Shown: positions 43,342-52,920, numbered from the stretch's first letter. The stretch is DNA of 64,000 bases from Skermania sp. ID1734 (GCF_007489285.1 NZ_VLIY01000012.1:124001-188000); one strand, 5' to 3'. Notes: generated by a model from the sequence alone, not told the origin. A program made the numbers and translations.

Positions 43342-44672
43342 GCCGGAGCGTCTTCGCGGACACCACACCGCTGCGCAACAACAACTTTCGGCGGCTGTGG
43401 GTCAGCAGCATCGTCACCGTCATCGGTGGTCAGCTCAGCGTCGTGGCGGTGCCTAAGCAGATCTTCGACATCACGCAGAGCTCCGCGTACGTCGGGCTGG
43501 CGGGTGTGTTCGCGCTGGTGCCGCTCATCGGGTTCGGATTGTGGGGCGGCGCCCTTGCCGACGTGCTGGATCGTCGATCGCTGTTGTTGGTGTCGAGTTC
43601 GGGCCTCGGTCTGACGTCGCTGGGGTTCTGGGCGCAAGCCGCGCTGGGCAACCACAACGTGTGGCTGGTCCTGACTTTGCTGGCCGTGCAGCAGGCGTTC
43701 TTCGCCATCAATCAGCCGACCCGCAGCGCGCTGCTGCCCAGGATCCTGCCGGGCGAGCAACTGGTGGCCGCTAACTCGTTGAACATGACGGTGTTTCAAT
43801 TCGGCGCCATCGCCGGTCCGGTGCTCGCCGGCGTGCTGATCCCGGCGGTCGGGTTGGCGATGCTGTATCTGATCGACTCCATCGCCCTGTTGGCCACCCT
43901 GTGGGCCGTGTTTCGGTTGCCGCCGCTGCCGCCGACGGGGTCGGCCCGGCGCGCGGGTATCCGGGAGATGCTCGACGGCTTCGCCTATTTGGCCACCCAG
44001 CGGGTGCTGCTCGCCTCGTTCGTGGTCGACATCATCGCCATGGTTTTCGGCATGCCGCGCGCGATGTTCCCGCAGATCGCCCAGCAGACATTTGGCGATC
44101 CGGTCGACGGCGGAATGGCGTTGGGCCTGCTGTACGCCTCCATGTCGGTCGGCGCGGTCGTCGGCGGAGTGTTCTCCGGGTGGCTGCCGCGGGTGCGGTA
44201 CCAGGGGCGGGCCGTGGTCGGCTGCATCGTGGTGTGGGGATTGGCGCTGGTCGGCTTCGGGTTTGCTGTCGGTTCAGGGGGCAGCACCCTTTGGCTGTGG
44301 ATCGCGCTCGGTTTCATGGCGCTCGGCGGTGCGGCCGACATGATCTCGGCGGCGTTTCGCAGCACGATGTTGCAGCAGGTCGCCACCGACGAGGTGCGCG
44401 GGCGACTGCAGGGCGTGTTCACGGTCGTCGTGGCCGGCGGCCCGCGGCTGGGCGATCTGTCCCACGGCTTCGCTGCCGCGGCGGTCGGGACGGCCGCGGC
44501 CGCCGCAGGCGGCGGTGTTCTCGTGGTGATCGGCGTGCTGATCGCGGCGGCGCTGATCCCGGCGTTCGTGCGCTACCGGGTGCCGACGCATCGGCCCACA
44601 ACCACCGGATCGACTGACAGCGCGGCCGCGGCCGTCGCAGACTATCCCCATGACGGGCACCTTTCCGATTGA
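43338..44672 (+). CDS. MFS transporter (EntS-like exporter)
   Basis: This 444-aa transporter has about twelve membrane segments and MFS_3/EntS-type blocks: [60 protein letters not shown] and [18 protein letters not shown]. EntS is the enterobactin exporter, but actinobacterial relatives have varied substrates. The start is TTG 43338, overlapping the pdxH stop as TTGA; the longer upstream frame is pdxH shadow. It overlaps the galM gene by 23 bp. Confidence 0.88.
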   Translation: MSRSVFADTTPLRNNNFRRLWVSSIVTVIGGQLSVVAVPKQIFDITQSSAYVGLAGVFALVPLIGFGLWGGALADVLDRRSLLLVSSSGLGLTSLGFWAQAALGNHNVWLVLTLLAVQQAFFAINQPTRSALLPRILPGEQLVAANSLNMTVFQFGAIAGPVLAGVLIPAVGLAMLYLIDSIALLATLWAVFRLPPLPPTGSARRAGIREMLDGFAYLATQRVLLASFVVDIIAMVFGMPRAMFPQIAQQTFGDPVDGGMALGLLYASMSVGAVVGGVFSGWLPRVRYQGRAVVGCIVVWGLALVGFGFAVGSGGSTLWLWIALGFMALGGAADMISAAFRSTMLQQVATDEVRGRLQGVFTVVVAGGPRLGDLSHGFAAAAVGTAAAAAGGGVLVVIGVLIAAALIPAFVRYRVPTHRPTTTGSTDSAAAAVADYPHDGHLSD

Positions 44673-45612
44673 ATCGGCCGGCTACCGCGCGGAGATCGTC
44701 GCCACCGGCGCCGGCTTGCGCATGCTCGAAGCAACCGTCGACGGGCAGCCGTATCCGTTGACGGAGACCTGGCCGGCGGGCACCAAACCTCCGCTGTCCG
44801 CGGGCCTGATCTTGGTGCCCTGGCCGAACCGCGTACGCGACGGCGAGTACATCTTCGACGGCGTCGAATACCAATTGGAGATCACCGAACCGGCCCGGCA
44901 CAACGCCAGTCACGGCCTGTGCCGGCGCCGCGACTGGGACCTCGACGAGCACACCGAGTCCGCGGTGCGGTTATCGATCGACGTCGGCCAGCATCCCGGC
45001 TGGCCGTTCTCGCTGCGTGTCGCGGTGCGCTACGAACTGAGCGACGACGGCCTCACCGTCACCCACTACGCCACCAATACCGGCGAACAGCGCTCGCCCT
45101 ACGGCCTCGGCATGCACAGCTTCGTCCGCGCCGGCGACACCCCGCTGGACGACTGCACCCTGGAGTTGTCGGCGCGGTCCTACCAGCCGATGGAACCCGA
45201 GCGGATGCTGCCCGAAGGGCCGGTACTTCCGGTGCAGGGCACCGAATACGACTTCACCTCCCCGCGCAAACTGGCTGGCGTATGGATGGACACGCCATTC
45301 ACCTCCGTCAGCGACGACGAGAACGGGCAGGTGTGCCACACCCTGCGCGCGCCGGACGGCACCGGTGCGGTGCTGTGGACCGATCCGGCGTTCGCCTGGG
45401 TTCAGGCCTTCACCGCGGACCCGGACCATGACCAGGCCTACCCGAATCGCGGGCGAGCCCTGGCGATCGAGCCGATGACCTGCCCGCCGAACGCATTCAA
45501 CTCGGGGACCGATCTGATCGTCCTGGAGCCAGGGGAGTCGTGGCAGGCGCGGTGGGGGTTGCGCAACGCGACCCTCCCTGGGCGAAAGAGTTCAGATGCG
45601 ACTAGCGTCTAA
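44650..45612 (+). CDS. aldose 1-epimerase family protein
   Basis: This 320-aa protein has the galactose-mutarotase fold. The catalytic His candidate lies in ARHNASHGLCRRRDW and the catalytic Glu in LAIEPMTCPPNAFNSG; VPWPNRVRDGEY is the usual N-terminal block. It interconverts alpha and beta anomers of hexoses by family knowledge. It starts inside the end of the MFS gene (23-bp overlap, different frame), which suggests coupling. The substrate sugar is not known. Confidence 0.9.
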   Translation: MTGTFPIESAGYRAEIVATGAGLRMLEATVDGQPYPLTETWPAGTKPPLSAGLILVPWPNRVRDGEYIFDGVEYQLEITEPARHNASHGLCRRRDWDLDEHTESAVRLSIDVGQHPGWPFSLRVAVRYELSDDGLTVTHYATNTGEQRSPYGLGMHSFVRAGDTPLDDCTLELSARSYQPMEPERMLPEGPVLPVQGTEYDFTSPRKLAGVWMDTPFTSVSDDENGQVCHTLRAPDGTGAVLWTDPAFAWVQAFTADPDHDQAYPNRGRALAIEPMTCPPNAFNSGTDLIVLEPGESWQARWGLRNATLPGRKSSDATSV

Positions 45613-45672
45613 CCGACTGGACCCGCGCCAACCGCGCAGGTTCGGACAGTTCGAGTCTGAGAGGGATCCTTC

Positions 45673-46980
45673 GTGGCTACATCCAACGACCGCGCCGAGA
45701 ACACGACTCCGACGCTGAGCTATCCCGGTGGGCAGTTCGAGATGCCCATCGTCAAGGCCACCGAAGGGAACGACGGCCTTGATCTGGGCAAGCTGTTGGC
45801 CACCACCGGATATACGACGTTCGATCCGGGATTCGCCAACACGGCCGCGACCAAGTCCGCGATCACCTATATCGACGGTGAAAAGGGCATCCTGCGCTAC
45901 CGCGGCTACCCGATCGATCAGTTGGCCAAGCAGTCGACCTTCATCGAGGTCAGCTACCTGCTCATTTACGGCGAACTGCCGACGGCAGCCGAACTGGAGG
46001 ATTTCACCGACCGGATCCGCCGCCACACCCTGCTGCACGAAGACCTCAAGCACTTCTTCGACGGTTTCCCGCGCAACGCGCACCCGATGCCGGTGCTGTC
46101 CAGCGTGGTCAATGCGCTGTCGTCGTACTACGAGGACTCCCTCGACCCGACCGACGAAGCGCAAGTGGAACTGTCCACCATCAGGTTGCTGGCCAAATTG
46201 CCGACCATCGCCGCCTACGCCTACAAAAAGTCGGTCGGCCAGCCGTTCCTGTACCCGGACAACTCGCTGAACCTGGTCGAGAACTTTCTCCGGATGACCT
46301 TCGGATTCCCGGCCGAGCCCTACGAGGTGGACCCCGAGGTCGCCAAGGCGCTCGACATGCTGCTGATCCTGCATGCCGACCACGAGCAGAACTGCTCCAC
46401 TTCGACCGTGCGCCTCGTCGGCTCTTCCGACGCCAACTTGTTCACCTCGATCTCCGGCGGCATCAACGCGCTGTGGGGTCCGCTGCACGGCGGTGCCAAC
46501 CAAGCGGTGCTCGAAATGCTGGAGCGCATTCGCGAAAGTGACGGCGACACCAAGGACTTCATCCGTCGGGTGAAGAACAAGGAGGCCGGCGTCAAGCTGA
46601 TGGGCTTCGGTCACCGTGTCTACCGCAACTACGACCCGCGCGCCGCGATCGTCAAGGAGACCGCCGACAGCATCCTCTCCAAGCTCGGCGGTGACGACGA
46701 ATTGCTCGATATCGCAAAGACTTTGGAAGAGGCCGCGCTCACCGACGACTACTTCGTCGAGCGCAAGCTCTACCCGAACGTCGACTTCTACACCGGCGTC
46801 ATATACCGCGCCATGGGCTTCCCGACCCGCATGTTCACCGTGCTGTTCGCACTCGGCCGCTTGCCGGGCTGGATCGCGCACTGGCGGGAAATGCACACCG
46901 AACCGATGAAGATCGGTCGTCCCCGCCAGATCTACACCGGGTACGGCGAGCGGCCGTACCAGGACATCAACGGACGCTAA
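45673..46980 (+). CDS. gltA: citrate synthase (primary, type II)
   Basis: This 435-aa enzyme is the main TCA-cycle citrate synthase. It shows the long form with PGGQFEMPIVKATEGNDG and GKLLATTGYTTFDPGFANTAATKS at the start, the catalytic His segments HADHEQNCSTSTVRL and LMGFGHRVYRNYDPR, and the Asp in VDFYTGVIYRAMGF. GTG 45673 has GAGAGGGA upstream. It precedes fkbP by 33 bp, as GltA2 in mycobacteria sits among central metabolism genes. Confidence 0.96.
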   Translation: MATSNDRAENTTPTLSYPGGQFEMPIVKATEGNDGLDLGKLLATTGYTTFDPGFANTAATKSAITYIDGEKGILRYRGYPIDQLAKQSTFIEVSYLLIYGELPTAAELEDFTDRIRRHTLLHEDLKHFFDGFPRNAHPMPVLSSVVNALSSYYEDSLDPTDEAQVELSTIRLLAKLPTIAAYAYKKSVGQPFLYPDNSLNLVENFLRMTFGFPAEPYEVDPEVAKALDMLLILHADHEQNCSTSTVRLVGSSDANLFTSISGGINALWGPLHGGANQAVLEMLERIRESDGDTKDFIRRVKNKEAGVKLMGFGHRVYRNYDPRAAIVKETADSILSKLGGDDELLDIAKTLEEAALTDDYFVERKLYPNVDFYTGVIYRAMGFPTRMFTVLFALGRLPGWIAHWREMHTEPMKIGRPRQIYTGYGERPYQDINGR

Positions 46981-47013
46981 CGGCGCAACCCCGAGCGCGA
47001 GAGGAATTGGCGA

Positions 47014-47373
47014 ATGACCAAGCCGGAAGTCGAATTTCAAGAAGGCCCTGCGCCGACGGAGCTCGTCATCACCGATCTCGTCGAGGGTGACGGCAAGGAG
47101 GCCGTCCCCGGCGGCACCGTCGAGGTGCATTACGTGGGCGTCGAGTACGACACCGGCGAAGAGTTCGACTCGTCGTGGAATCGTGGTGAGTCCATTCAGT
47201 TTCCGCTGCGCGGGCTGATCAAGGGCTGGCAGGACGGCATTCCGGGCATGAAGGTCGGTGGCCGCCGTCAGCTCACCATTCCGCCGGAGTTGGCATACGG
47301 TCCGGCCGGTGCGGGGCACCGCCTCTCGGGCAAGACGCTGGTCTTCGTCATCGACCTGCTCGACGCGCGCTAA
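47014..47373 (+). CDS. FKBP-type peptidyl-prolyl cis-trans isomerase
   Basis: This 119-aa protein is a single FKBP domain without signal peptide, so it is cytosolic. Typical blocks are VEVHYVGVEYDTGEEFDSSWNRG, FPLRGLIKGWQDGIPGMKVGGRRQLTIPPELAYG and LVFVIDLLDAR. It catalyses proline isomerisation in protein folding. A GAGAGGA precedes the ATG, and gltA ends 33 bp upstream, so cotranscription is possible. Confidence 0.95.
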   Translation: MTKPEVEFQEGPAPTELVITDLVEGDGKEAVPGGTVEVHYVGVEYDTGEEFDSSWNRGESIQFPLRGLIKGWQDGIPGMKVGGRRQLTIPPELAYGPAGAGHRLSGKTLVFVIDLLDAR

Positions 47374-47385
47374 GCAGGCCGGCGG

Positions 47386-48192
47386 TCAGGGACCGCTAGG
47401 AACCTCGATACCGTGGGCGGCCATGCCGTCCTCGATGGCCTTGATCACCGTCCTGATGACTTCAACCCGAGCCCAGCGCTTGTTGTCGCCCGCGATGACT
47501 GTCCAGCGACCGCCCTCGTGGTCGGTGCGGTCGAGCATCTCCTCGACCGCGGCCTCATAATCGCCGCGCCGGTCACGGTTGCGCCAGTCCTCGTCGGTGA
47601 GCTTCCAGCTCTTCAGCGCATTCTTTTCCCGCGCGCGGAAGCGGTCGAGCTGCTCCTCCGACGAAAGGTGCAGCCAGATCTTGACCAGAATCATGCCTTC
47701 GTCGGCCAGGGTGCGTTCGAAGTCGACGATCTCACCGTAAGCGCGCTGCCACTGCTCGGTGGTGGCAAAGTCTTCCACCCGCTCCACCAGCACGCGCCCG
47801 TACCAGGAACGGTCCAGCACGCTCATCCCGCCCCACCCGGGCAGCGCCGGCCAGAACCGCCACAGAAAGTGGTGACGCTGCTCGTCGGGGGTGGGCGCCG
47901 CGAACTGGCGCACCCGAACATGCCGTGGATCCAATTGGGAGACAAGACGTTTGATGGCACCGCCCTTGCCTGAGGCGTCCCAGCCTTCGAACACCACGCA
48001 CAACGGTGGCCCGAGCGTGTGATCGCCGTCGAGTTGCCCGCCGAGCGCGAGCCGAAGATGTAGCAGCCGCTTTTGGGCCTTCTTCAATTTCTTTTTGCCG
48101 TCGGACTTGGACAGTTTGACGCTCAGGTCCACATCGGCAAGCCGGCCGGTCGGCGATTCACTCGTGCTCTCGGGCTCGTTGCTGTCTGGCAC
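47386..48192 (-). CDS. ppk2: polyphosphate kinase 2 family protein
   Basis: This 268-aa enzyme uses inorganic polyphosphate to phosphorylate nucleotides. It has Walker A EGWDASGKGGAIKRL (69-83) and Walker B-like/lid DRSWYGRVLVERVE (127-140), plus the PPK2 block LWRFWPALPGWGGMSVLDR. GTG 48190-48192 is chosen because the family begins here; the frame continues upstream inside the polymerase gene. It overlaps the end of the LigD-type polymerase by 35 bp on the same strand, so they are one operon. Class (NDP or NMP kinase) is not assigned. Confidence 0.92.
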   Translation of the reverse strand: MPDSNEPESTSESPTGRLADVDLSVKLSKSDGKKKLKKAQKRLLHLRLALGGQLDGDHTLGPPLCVVFEGWDASGKGGAIKRLVSQLDPRHVRVRQFAAPTPDEQRHHFLWRFWPALPGWGGMSVLDRSWYGRVLVERVEDFATTEQWQRAYGEIVDFERTLADEGMILVKIWLHLSSEEQLDRFRAREKNALKSWKLTDEDWRNRDRRGDYEAAVEEMLDRTDHEGGRWTVIAGDNKRWARVEVIRTVIKAIEDGMAAHGIEVPSGP

Positions 48193-49126
48193 GACGCTTC
48201 CCTTCGTGCATCGCCTGGACCCGGGCAACCGGGATGGCGTGGCCTTCTGCCAGCAATTCGGCTGGCAGTTGCTGGGGTGCGGGAAGCGCCTCGGCCCAGG
48301 GATCGCCGTCGCCGAGTAACTGTGCCGCATTTCGAATCGTAAATTTTTGCGGGTCGATGCGGTCCAAATCGCGCCAATCGACGGGGAACGAGACCGGGGT
48401 ACCGGGACGGATGCGGGGACTGTACGCGGCGGCGAGGCTTGCGCCGCCCACCCGGGTGGAGTCGATGAAGACCTTGCCGCCGCGCTCGCTCTTGACGAAA
48501 GCTGTTGTGGCAATAGCCGGATCGAGTCGTTCGGCACGGGCCGCGAGCGCCCGGGTCGCGGCGGCCGCATCATCGATCGTCGTACCGCGCTCGACCGGTA
48601 CGTAGATGTGCAGACCCTTGGCGCCGCTGGTTTTGACCGCGCCCGCCAACCCGGCGTCGGCGAGCGCCTGCCGCACCAGCAGCGCGGCGGAGACGGCGGA
48701 GGCGAACGGTCCACCCTCAGGTGGATCGATATCAAGCACCAGATGCGTAGCGTGTTGCCAGTCGTCGGCCCGCACCAGCGTCGGGTGGTATTCGACCGAG
48801 CGCTGATTGGCGAACCACACCAAGGTGCGCCGGTCGTCACAGAGCGCGTAGCGGACGTTGCGCCGCGACGCCGTCGCCCACACGGACGTCGTGCGAATCC
48901 AGTCCGGCGCGTAGTCGGGCAGGTTCTTCTGCATGAACGGCTGCTGGCCGGGTCGGACGCGGATTACCGACAGCGGCCGATCACGCAGTTCACCCACGAT
49001 GCGGTCGGCGATCGCATCGAGGTAGTCGATCAGGTCGCGCTTGGTCGCCTCGGCGCCGTCGAAGAGCGGCTGGTCGAGGTGGGTCAGCGCCACGCCGGCC
49101 CGATGCTCGCCGCCTTGGGCAACCAT
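48158..49126 (-). CDS. stand-alone LigD-type polymerase/primase domain protein
   Basis: This 322-aa archaeo-eukaryotic primase-fold polymerase resembles the PolDom of LigD but has no ligase or nuclease domain. Metal-binding Asp are D132 and D134 (VLDIDPP) and D222 (KVFIDST), with the nucleotide-binding SGAKGLHIYVP (H173). It matches the mycobacterial stand-alone PolD1/PolD2 proteins, which prefer ribonucleotides and fill short gaps in double-strand break or excision repair. It starts 1 bp after DUF4442 and overlaps ppk2, forming a three-gene operon. Confidence 0.9.
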   Translation of the reverse strand: MVAQGGEHRAGVALTHLDQPLFDGAEATKRDLIDYLDAIADRIVGELRDRPLSVIRVRPGQQPFMQKNLPDYAPDWIRTTSVWATASRRNVRYALCDDRRTLVWFANQRSVEYHPTLVRADDWQHATHLVLDIDPPEGGPFASAVSAALLVRQALADAGLAGAVKTSGAKGLHIYVPVERGTTIDDAAAATRALAARAERLDPAIATTAFVKSERGGKVFIDSTRVGGASLAAAYSPRIRPGTPVSFPVDWRDLDRIDPQKFTIRNAAQLLGDGDPWAEALPAPQQLPAELLAEGHAIPVARVQAMHEGKRRARQQRAREHE

Positions 49127-49127
49127 G

Positions 49128-49619
49128 TCAGCGCGGTCGTACCCAAGTGGTGATCTTCGCGTGCACGACTTCGACGCCGGCCTTGTCGGTGATCGAAACG
49201 TCGACGGGCACGTCGCGGCCTTCGGTGATCGAGTCCCAATCGATCGGTTCCAGCGTGGCGACCGCTCGTAGACCGGTCTCCGCCTTCTTCAGGTACTCGA
49301 CGTTCATCGCCTTGGGGATCCACTGATGCGTGCGCGGTAGCGAGGCCTCCATCACGATTCCCATCGCGGCCTCGGCCAGGTTGCAGGCCGCGATGGCATG
49401 GAAGGTGCCGATGTGGTTGTGCACGCCGAACCAGAGGGGAGCGGTGAGTTCGGCGCGGCCCGGCTCGAGTTTCTCGACCGTGGGCAGGGCGGTGGCGAAG
49501 TAGGGCGCCTTGGCCCAGAGACCAACGGAAAACGCTAAGCGGCCCGCCCGCGTGTTGGCGACTTTGCGCCACATCGACAGCGCGCCGGGAACGTCTTGCT
49601 TCACAGGTGACTGTGTCAT
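49128..49619 (-). CDS. DUF4442 hotdog-fold thioesterase-like protein
   Basis: This 163-aa protein has the DUF4442 hotdog pattern: FGVHNHIGTFHAIAACNLAEAAMGIVMEASLP, with the long central helix, and VEYLKKAETGLRAVA and VVHAKITTWVR strands. It probably cleaves or binds an acyl-thioester. It is the first gene of the operon with the polymerase and ppk2. A TAAGGT -10 (49626-49631) lies 6 nt before the ATG, and a perfect 14-bp palindrome overlaps it. Confidence 0.87.
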   Translation of the reverse strand: MTQSPVKQDVPGALSMWRKVANTRAGRLAFSVGLWAKAPYFATALPTVEKLEPGRAELTAPLWFGVHNHIGTFHAIAACNLAEAAMGIVMEASLPRTHQWIPKAMNVEYLKKAETGLRAVATLEPIDWDSITEGRDVPVDVSITDKAGVEVVHAKITTWVRPR

Positions 49620-49628
49620 GCACCTACC

Positions 49629-49642
49629 TTACTCATGAGTAA
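49629..49642. promoter_or_regulatory. 14-bp perfect palindrome, candidate TetR-type operator
   Basis: TTACTCATGAGTAA is a perfect palindrome 9 bp upstream of the DUF4442 start. On the minus strand the -10 TAAGGT (49626-49631) overlaps its end, so a bound repressor would block transcription of DUF4442-polD-ppk2. The form TTACTn4AGTAA resembles operators of TetR-family regulators of lipid or export genes. No TetR gene is adjacent, so the regulator acts in trans. Confidence 0.7.
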
Positions 49643-49685
49643 GTTGTCCCGTAAAGTGCTGCCGCGACCCACCCGTTGATGCCAT

Positions 49686-50999
49686 TCAGGCGGTGCTGCC
49701 GTCGATCTCGAGCACCAACCGCGCACCACCGAGCGGACTGTCTTCGAAGTACGCAGTGCCACCATGTAACTGAGCCTGCTGCGCGACCAATGCGAGACCC
49801 AGCCCGGACCCGCTCGACGTGGCGTCGGCGCCACGGTAGAAGCGCTTGAACACGGCCGTGCGTTCCTGCGGTGGGATGCCCCGTCCGTCGTCGTCCACGG
49901 CGATCACGATGCGCGCGGCGTCGTCACGCCGGGCCGAAATCCGGACCCGGTGGGCGCCACCGTGCTTCACCGCATTGCTGATCGCGTTGTCGATGGCGAG
50001 GCGCAGACCGACCGGTAGACCGCAGATCACCAGCGAGGGCGCGGATTCGACAGCGACTTCCAGGTCGGGATAGTGGCGCTTGGCGTCGTGCGCGGCGAGA
50101 TCGAGGAGCTCCACCAGATCTGCCTCGACGCGCTCTTTGCCGGCCGCGAGTTCGCCGGAGGCCAATCGCTCCAGCGCCGACAGGGTGGCTTCGACCCGTC
50201 CTTGGGCCCGCTGCAAATCCGTGAGGATCTCGGCCCGTTGGTCGTCATCGAGGTCAAGCGTCCGCAACACCTCGATGTCGGTGCGCATCGCGGTGAGCGG
50301 CGTCCGAAGTTCGTGTGCGGCCGCCGCAGAGAAGTCGCGCGCGGTGGTCAGCGCCGCAGCGGTCTCTGCCTGTGCGTCATCGACGCGCTGCAACATCGTC
50401 CGGACCGCGTCGGCGAGTTCGTTCGCTTCCCGCACCCCCGACGTGTTCGGCGGCGATTGCGGCGGGTCGGCCCGCAGGCGTCGGGTCAACTCCACGATCG
50501 GGCGCACCGCGCGGCCGCCGAAGAGCCAACCAAGCCCCGCCGCGGCGGCAATGGCGATGGCGCCGACCGCGGCAACTTCGCGCTGTTGACGCGTGGTGGC
50601 GTGCTCCGCATCCGCGGCGGGCAGCGCCAGCGAGACCGATCGGACCGGCGGCGCGGTGGGCGTGGTGCGCACTCGGTATGGCACCCCATTCACCCGAACT
50701 GTGTGATAGCCGTCGGACAGTTCCGGCAGCACGACCGGCGTGCTCGCCTTCACCTGTCCATCGGCGTAGATGGTCAGCGCGAACTCACTCGAACTTTGCA
50801 GCGCGTCCATGATCTGCACGGCCAGTTCGGGGTTGAACATCACCAACCGCGACGCCGTGTCGATGCGTTGGTCGATCTGTTTGAGGTTATTGGCTTCGAT
50901 CACCCGGGCGACGGCGAAGCCGAGAATCACCACAATGATCGCCGCGCCCAGCGCCGTTGCCGCCGCGACCCGGGCACGCAGCGAAAATGCGCGCCTCAC
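49686..50999 (-). CDS. prrB: sensor histidine kinase PrrB
   Basis: This 437-aa kinase has two membrane helices (about 10-32 and 142-165) flanking a ~110-aa extracytoplasmic sensor region, a HAMP domain, the phospho-His H-box [21 protein letters not shown], and the ATPase N-box ([10 protein letters not shown]), G1 (DDDGRGIP) and G2 (GSGLGLAL). Its start overlaps the response regulator stop by 4 bp. In mycobacteria PrrAB is an essential or growth-linked system. The signal is unknown. Confidence 0.94.
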   Translation of the reverse strand: MRRAFSLRARVAAATALGAAIIVVILGFAVARVIEANNLKQIDQRIDTASRLVMFNPELAVQIMDALQSSSEFALTIYADGQVKASTPVVLPELSDGYHTVRVNGVPYRVRTTPTAPPVRSVSLALPAADAEHATTRQQREVAAVGAIAIAAAAGLGWLFGGRAVRPIVELTRRLRADPPQSPPNTSGVREANELADAVRTMLQRVDDAQAETAAALTTARDFSAAAAHELRTPLTAMRTDIEVLRTLDLDDDQRAEILTDLQRAQGRVEATLSALERLASGELAAGKERVEADLVELLDLAAHDAKRHYPDLEVAVESAPSLVICGLPVGLRLAIDNAISNAVKHGGAHRVRISARRDDAARIVIAVDDDGRGIPPQERTAVFKRFYRGADATSSGSGLGLALVAQQAQLHGGTAYFEDSPLGGARLVLEIDGSTA

Positions 51000-51703
51000 T
51001 TGGGTTCTCGCAACACAAACCCCACGCCGCGAATGGTATGCAAAAGCCGCGGGTGGCCGTCGACTTCGAGCTTGCGGCGGAGGTACCCGACGAAGACGTC
51101 CACGACGTTGGTGTCGGCGACAAAGTCGTAACCCCAGACCAATTCGAGCAGCCGCTCGCGGCTCAACACCACGCCCGCGTTACGCGCGAGAGTGGAGAGC
51201 AGTTCGAATTCGCGCTTGGTCAATTCGATTTCGTGGCCGTCGAGCAACGCGCGATGGCCGGGCAGGTCGACCTCCAACGCCCCTACGGTGATGCCGGACT
51301 GGCTCGGCGGTTGCGGGGCGGGCTCGGCGCGGCGTCGTAACAGGGCGCGGATTCTGGCCACGAGTTCGGCGAGTACGAACGGCTTGACCAAGTAGTCGTC
51401 CGCTCCCGCTTCGAGCCCGGCGATGCGATCGTCCACGGAGTTTCGCGCGCTGAGCACGCAGATCGGCACGTCGTTGCCCATGGCCCGCAGTGCGGTGACC
51501 ACCCCGACGCCATCGAGCACCGGCATGTTGATGTCGAGCACAACGGCGTCGGGGGCATCGGAGGCGACGCTGCGCAGGGCGGCCGCGCCGTCAGCGGCGG
51601 TGATCACGCTGAAGCCGGAAAGTCGCAGACCGCGCTCCACTGACACCAGGACGTCGCGATCGTCATCGACGACAAGGACGCGCGGCGCGGCTGCGGGTCT
51701 CAC
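50996..51703 (-). CDS. prrA: OmpR-family response regulator PrrA
   Basis: This 235-aa regulator has a receiver domain (phospho-Asp D57 in [12 protein letters not shown]; conserved Lys in DYLVKPF) and an OmpR/PhoB winged-helix (about 140-235, [34 protein letters not shown]). It partners with PrrB (4-bp overlap). The GTG start at 51703 is preceded by CAGAAT and GAGGG, so it may have its own promoter as well as read-through from the hemophore-like gene 23 bp upstream. Confidence 0.95.
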   Translation of the reverse strand: MRPAAAPRVLVVDDDRDVLVSVERGLRLSGFSVITAADGAAALRSVASDAPDAVVLDINMPVLDGVGVVTALRAMGNDVPICVLSARNSVDDRIAGLEAGADDYLVKPFVLAELVARIRALLRRRAEPAPQPPSQSGITVGALEVDLPGHRALLDGHEIELTKREFELLSTLARNAGVVLSRERLLELVWGYDFVADTNVVDVFVGYLRRKLEVDGHPRLLHTIRGVGFVLREPK

Positions 51704-51726
51704 GCCCTCATTCTGCCCAACGACGG

Positions 51727-52125
51727 TCAGTAGTTCTGGCAGGTGTTCGCCACTTCCAGCAGCTTGTCACGAACGCCGGGGAATCTGGGATCGTTCTGCG
51801 CCTGCTGCAACTGGTTGGCGGCGTCGGGGTGATCGGCCAGGAATTTCTGCAGCGCAGCCTCGCGCTGGTTGACCGGCAGGTTGAAGAACTGCGCCAGCAT
51901 TGCCTTGCGGTCGGGATGGGCATCGAGCCGGGCGGCCATGTCGGGTGCCTCGGCGTGCAGGGCCGAGTCGAGTTGGGCGAACGAGCACGGGCTGTCGATG
52001 AGCGGACGGGCCTGATCGGTGGCGGGATCCGCGGCGGCCAGGCCGGGCAAGGCCAGGCCAGCGGCGAGGGCCAGCCCGGTCACGCCGACGGCGGTGCGAG
52101 TCAATCGAGCGCTGATGGTCTTCAT
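51727..52125 (-). CDS. hemophore-related secreted protein
   Basis: This 132-aa exported protein has a signal peptide (residues 1-31, ending LAA-ADP) and a small helical mature domain with two Cys (C47 and C129) likely to form a disulfide, and [34 protein letters not shown]. The layout is that of mycobacterial haem-binding (Rv0203-like) hemophore-related proteins. ATG 52125 is preferred because a TAGAGT -10 (52133-52138) lies 7 nt upstream, although the frame starts at GTG 52134. It is immediately upstream of prrA. Haem binding is not proven. Confidence 0.82.
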   Translation of the reverse strand: MKTISARLTRTAVGVTGLALAAGLALPGLAAADPATDQARPLIDSPCSFAQLDSALHAEAPDMAARLDAHPDRKAMLAQFFNLPVNQREAALQKFLADHPDAANQLQQAQNDPRFPGVRDKLLEVANTCQNY

Positions 52126-52197
52126 GAATTTCACTCTAGGCAGCGCTCATGGCAGGGACATGAAGCGATTCTGGCTAAAGCCTGAGAAACGTACGAC

Positions 52198-52920
52198 CTA
52201 CGCCTCGATACCGGAAGCTGTTGCAGCACAATGCTGTTCGACCACGCGGCGAGCCAGCTCGGCGAGCTTGACGTTGGTGTGCTGGGAGGCCCGGCGCAGG
52301 ATGTCGAACGCCTCGGCGTCACCGACGTTGTGCAGGGCCATCAGCAGTCCCACGGCCTTGCCGATTTCGCGTCCATGTTCGAGTCCGCGACGCAGCGTGA
52401 TGACCTCGTGTTCTTGCGTTACCGACGCCACGGCGACCGCGGCAAACGATGCCAGGATGCTCGCCTGTTCGGCGGCGTCGGTGTTGAACGCTCCGGGTGT
52501 GTCGCTGAAGAGGTTCAGCGCGCCGACCTTGCGTTCGCCCGCCCGCAGCCGGAATGCGATGGCACCGCGAACCGGTGTGGTGCGGATCGTCGCCTTGGCC
52601 AGCGCCGGCCACTGACTCTGGCCGGTGAGGTCACTTTCCACCTGGGCGGCCTCGCCGTCGATGGCCTCCACGCACGGTCCCTCGCCCACTGCGCGCTCGA
52701 GGTCATCGACCCGTTGAGCAACATCGTCGCTGGCCGCGACGGTGACGTGCTGTCCGTGTTGGCGCAGCATGAGGCTGGCGTGGTCGCACCCGGGAACGAT
52801 CATCGTGGCCGCCATACAGATTGCGGCGTAAACGTCTTCGTAGCCGCCCTCGGCGTAGACGATTTGGGCCAGGTTCTCGAACACCGTCGCGGCGCTGACC
52901 GGCTCATTGTCGTTGGTCAT
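52198..52920 (-). CDS. GAF-ANTAR transcription antitermination regulator
   Basis: This 240-aa protein has an N-terminal GAF sensory domain (about 20-160) and a C-terminal ANTAR RNA-binding domain (about 165-225, [45 protein letters not shown]). ANTAR proteins bind dual-hexaloop RNA hairpins and block termination. The GAF ligand is unknown; such GAF-ANTAR proteins are frequent in actinomycetes and may respond to light, oxygen or small molecules. No phospho-receiver is present. It is divergent from the dispanin-like gene. Confidence 0.9.
   Translation of the reverse strand: MTNDNEPVSAATVFENLAQIVYAEGGYEDVYAAICMAATMIVPGCDHASLMLRQHGQHVTVAASDDVAQRVDDLERAVGEGPCVEAIDGEAAQVESDLTGQSQWPALAKATIRTTPVRGAIAFRLRAGERKVGALNLFSDTPGAFNTDAAEQASILASFAAVAVASVTQEHEVITLRRGLEHGREIGKAVGLLMALHNVGDAEAFDILRRASQHTNVKLAELARRVVEQHCAATASGIEA

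Noticed and set aside
45620-45660. T-arm-like GTTCGAGTC before gltA as a possible tRNA
   Set aside because: No acceptor, D-arm or anticodon arm of the right size could be formed around it.
45592-47319. 575-aa open frame on the minus strand opposite gltA and fkbP
   Set aside because: Arg/Val/Gly-rich antisense frame; gltA and fkbP on the plus strand show full family motifs.
48193-48840. N-terminal extension of ppk2
   Set aside because: It overlaps the LigD-type polymerase gene on the same strand, and the family start is at GTG 48192.
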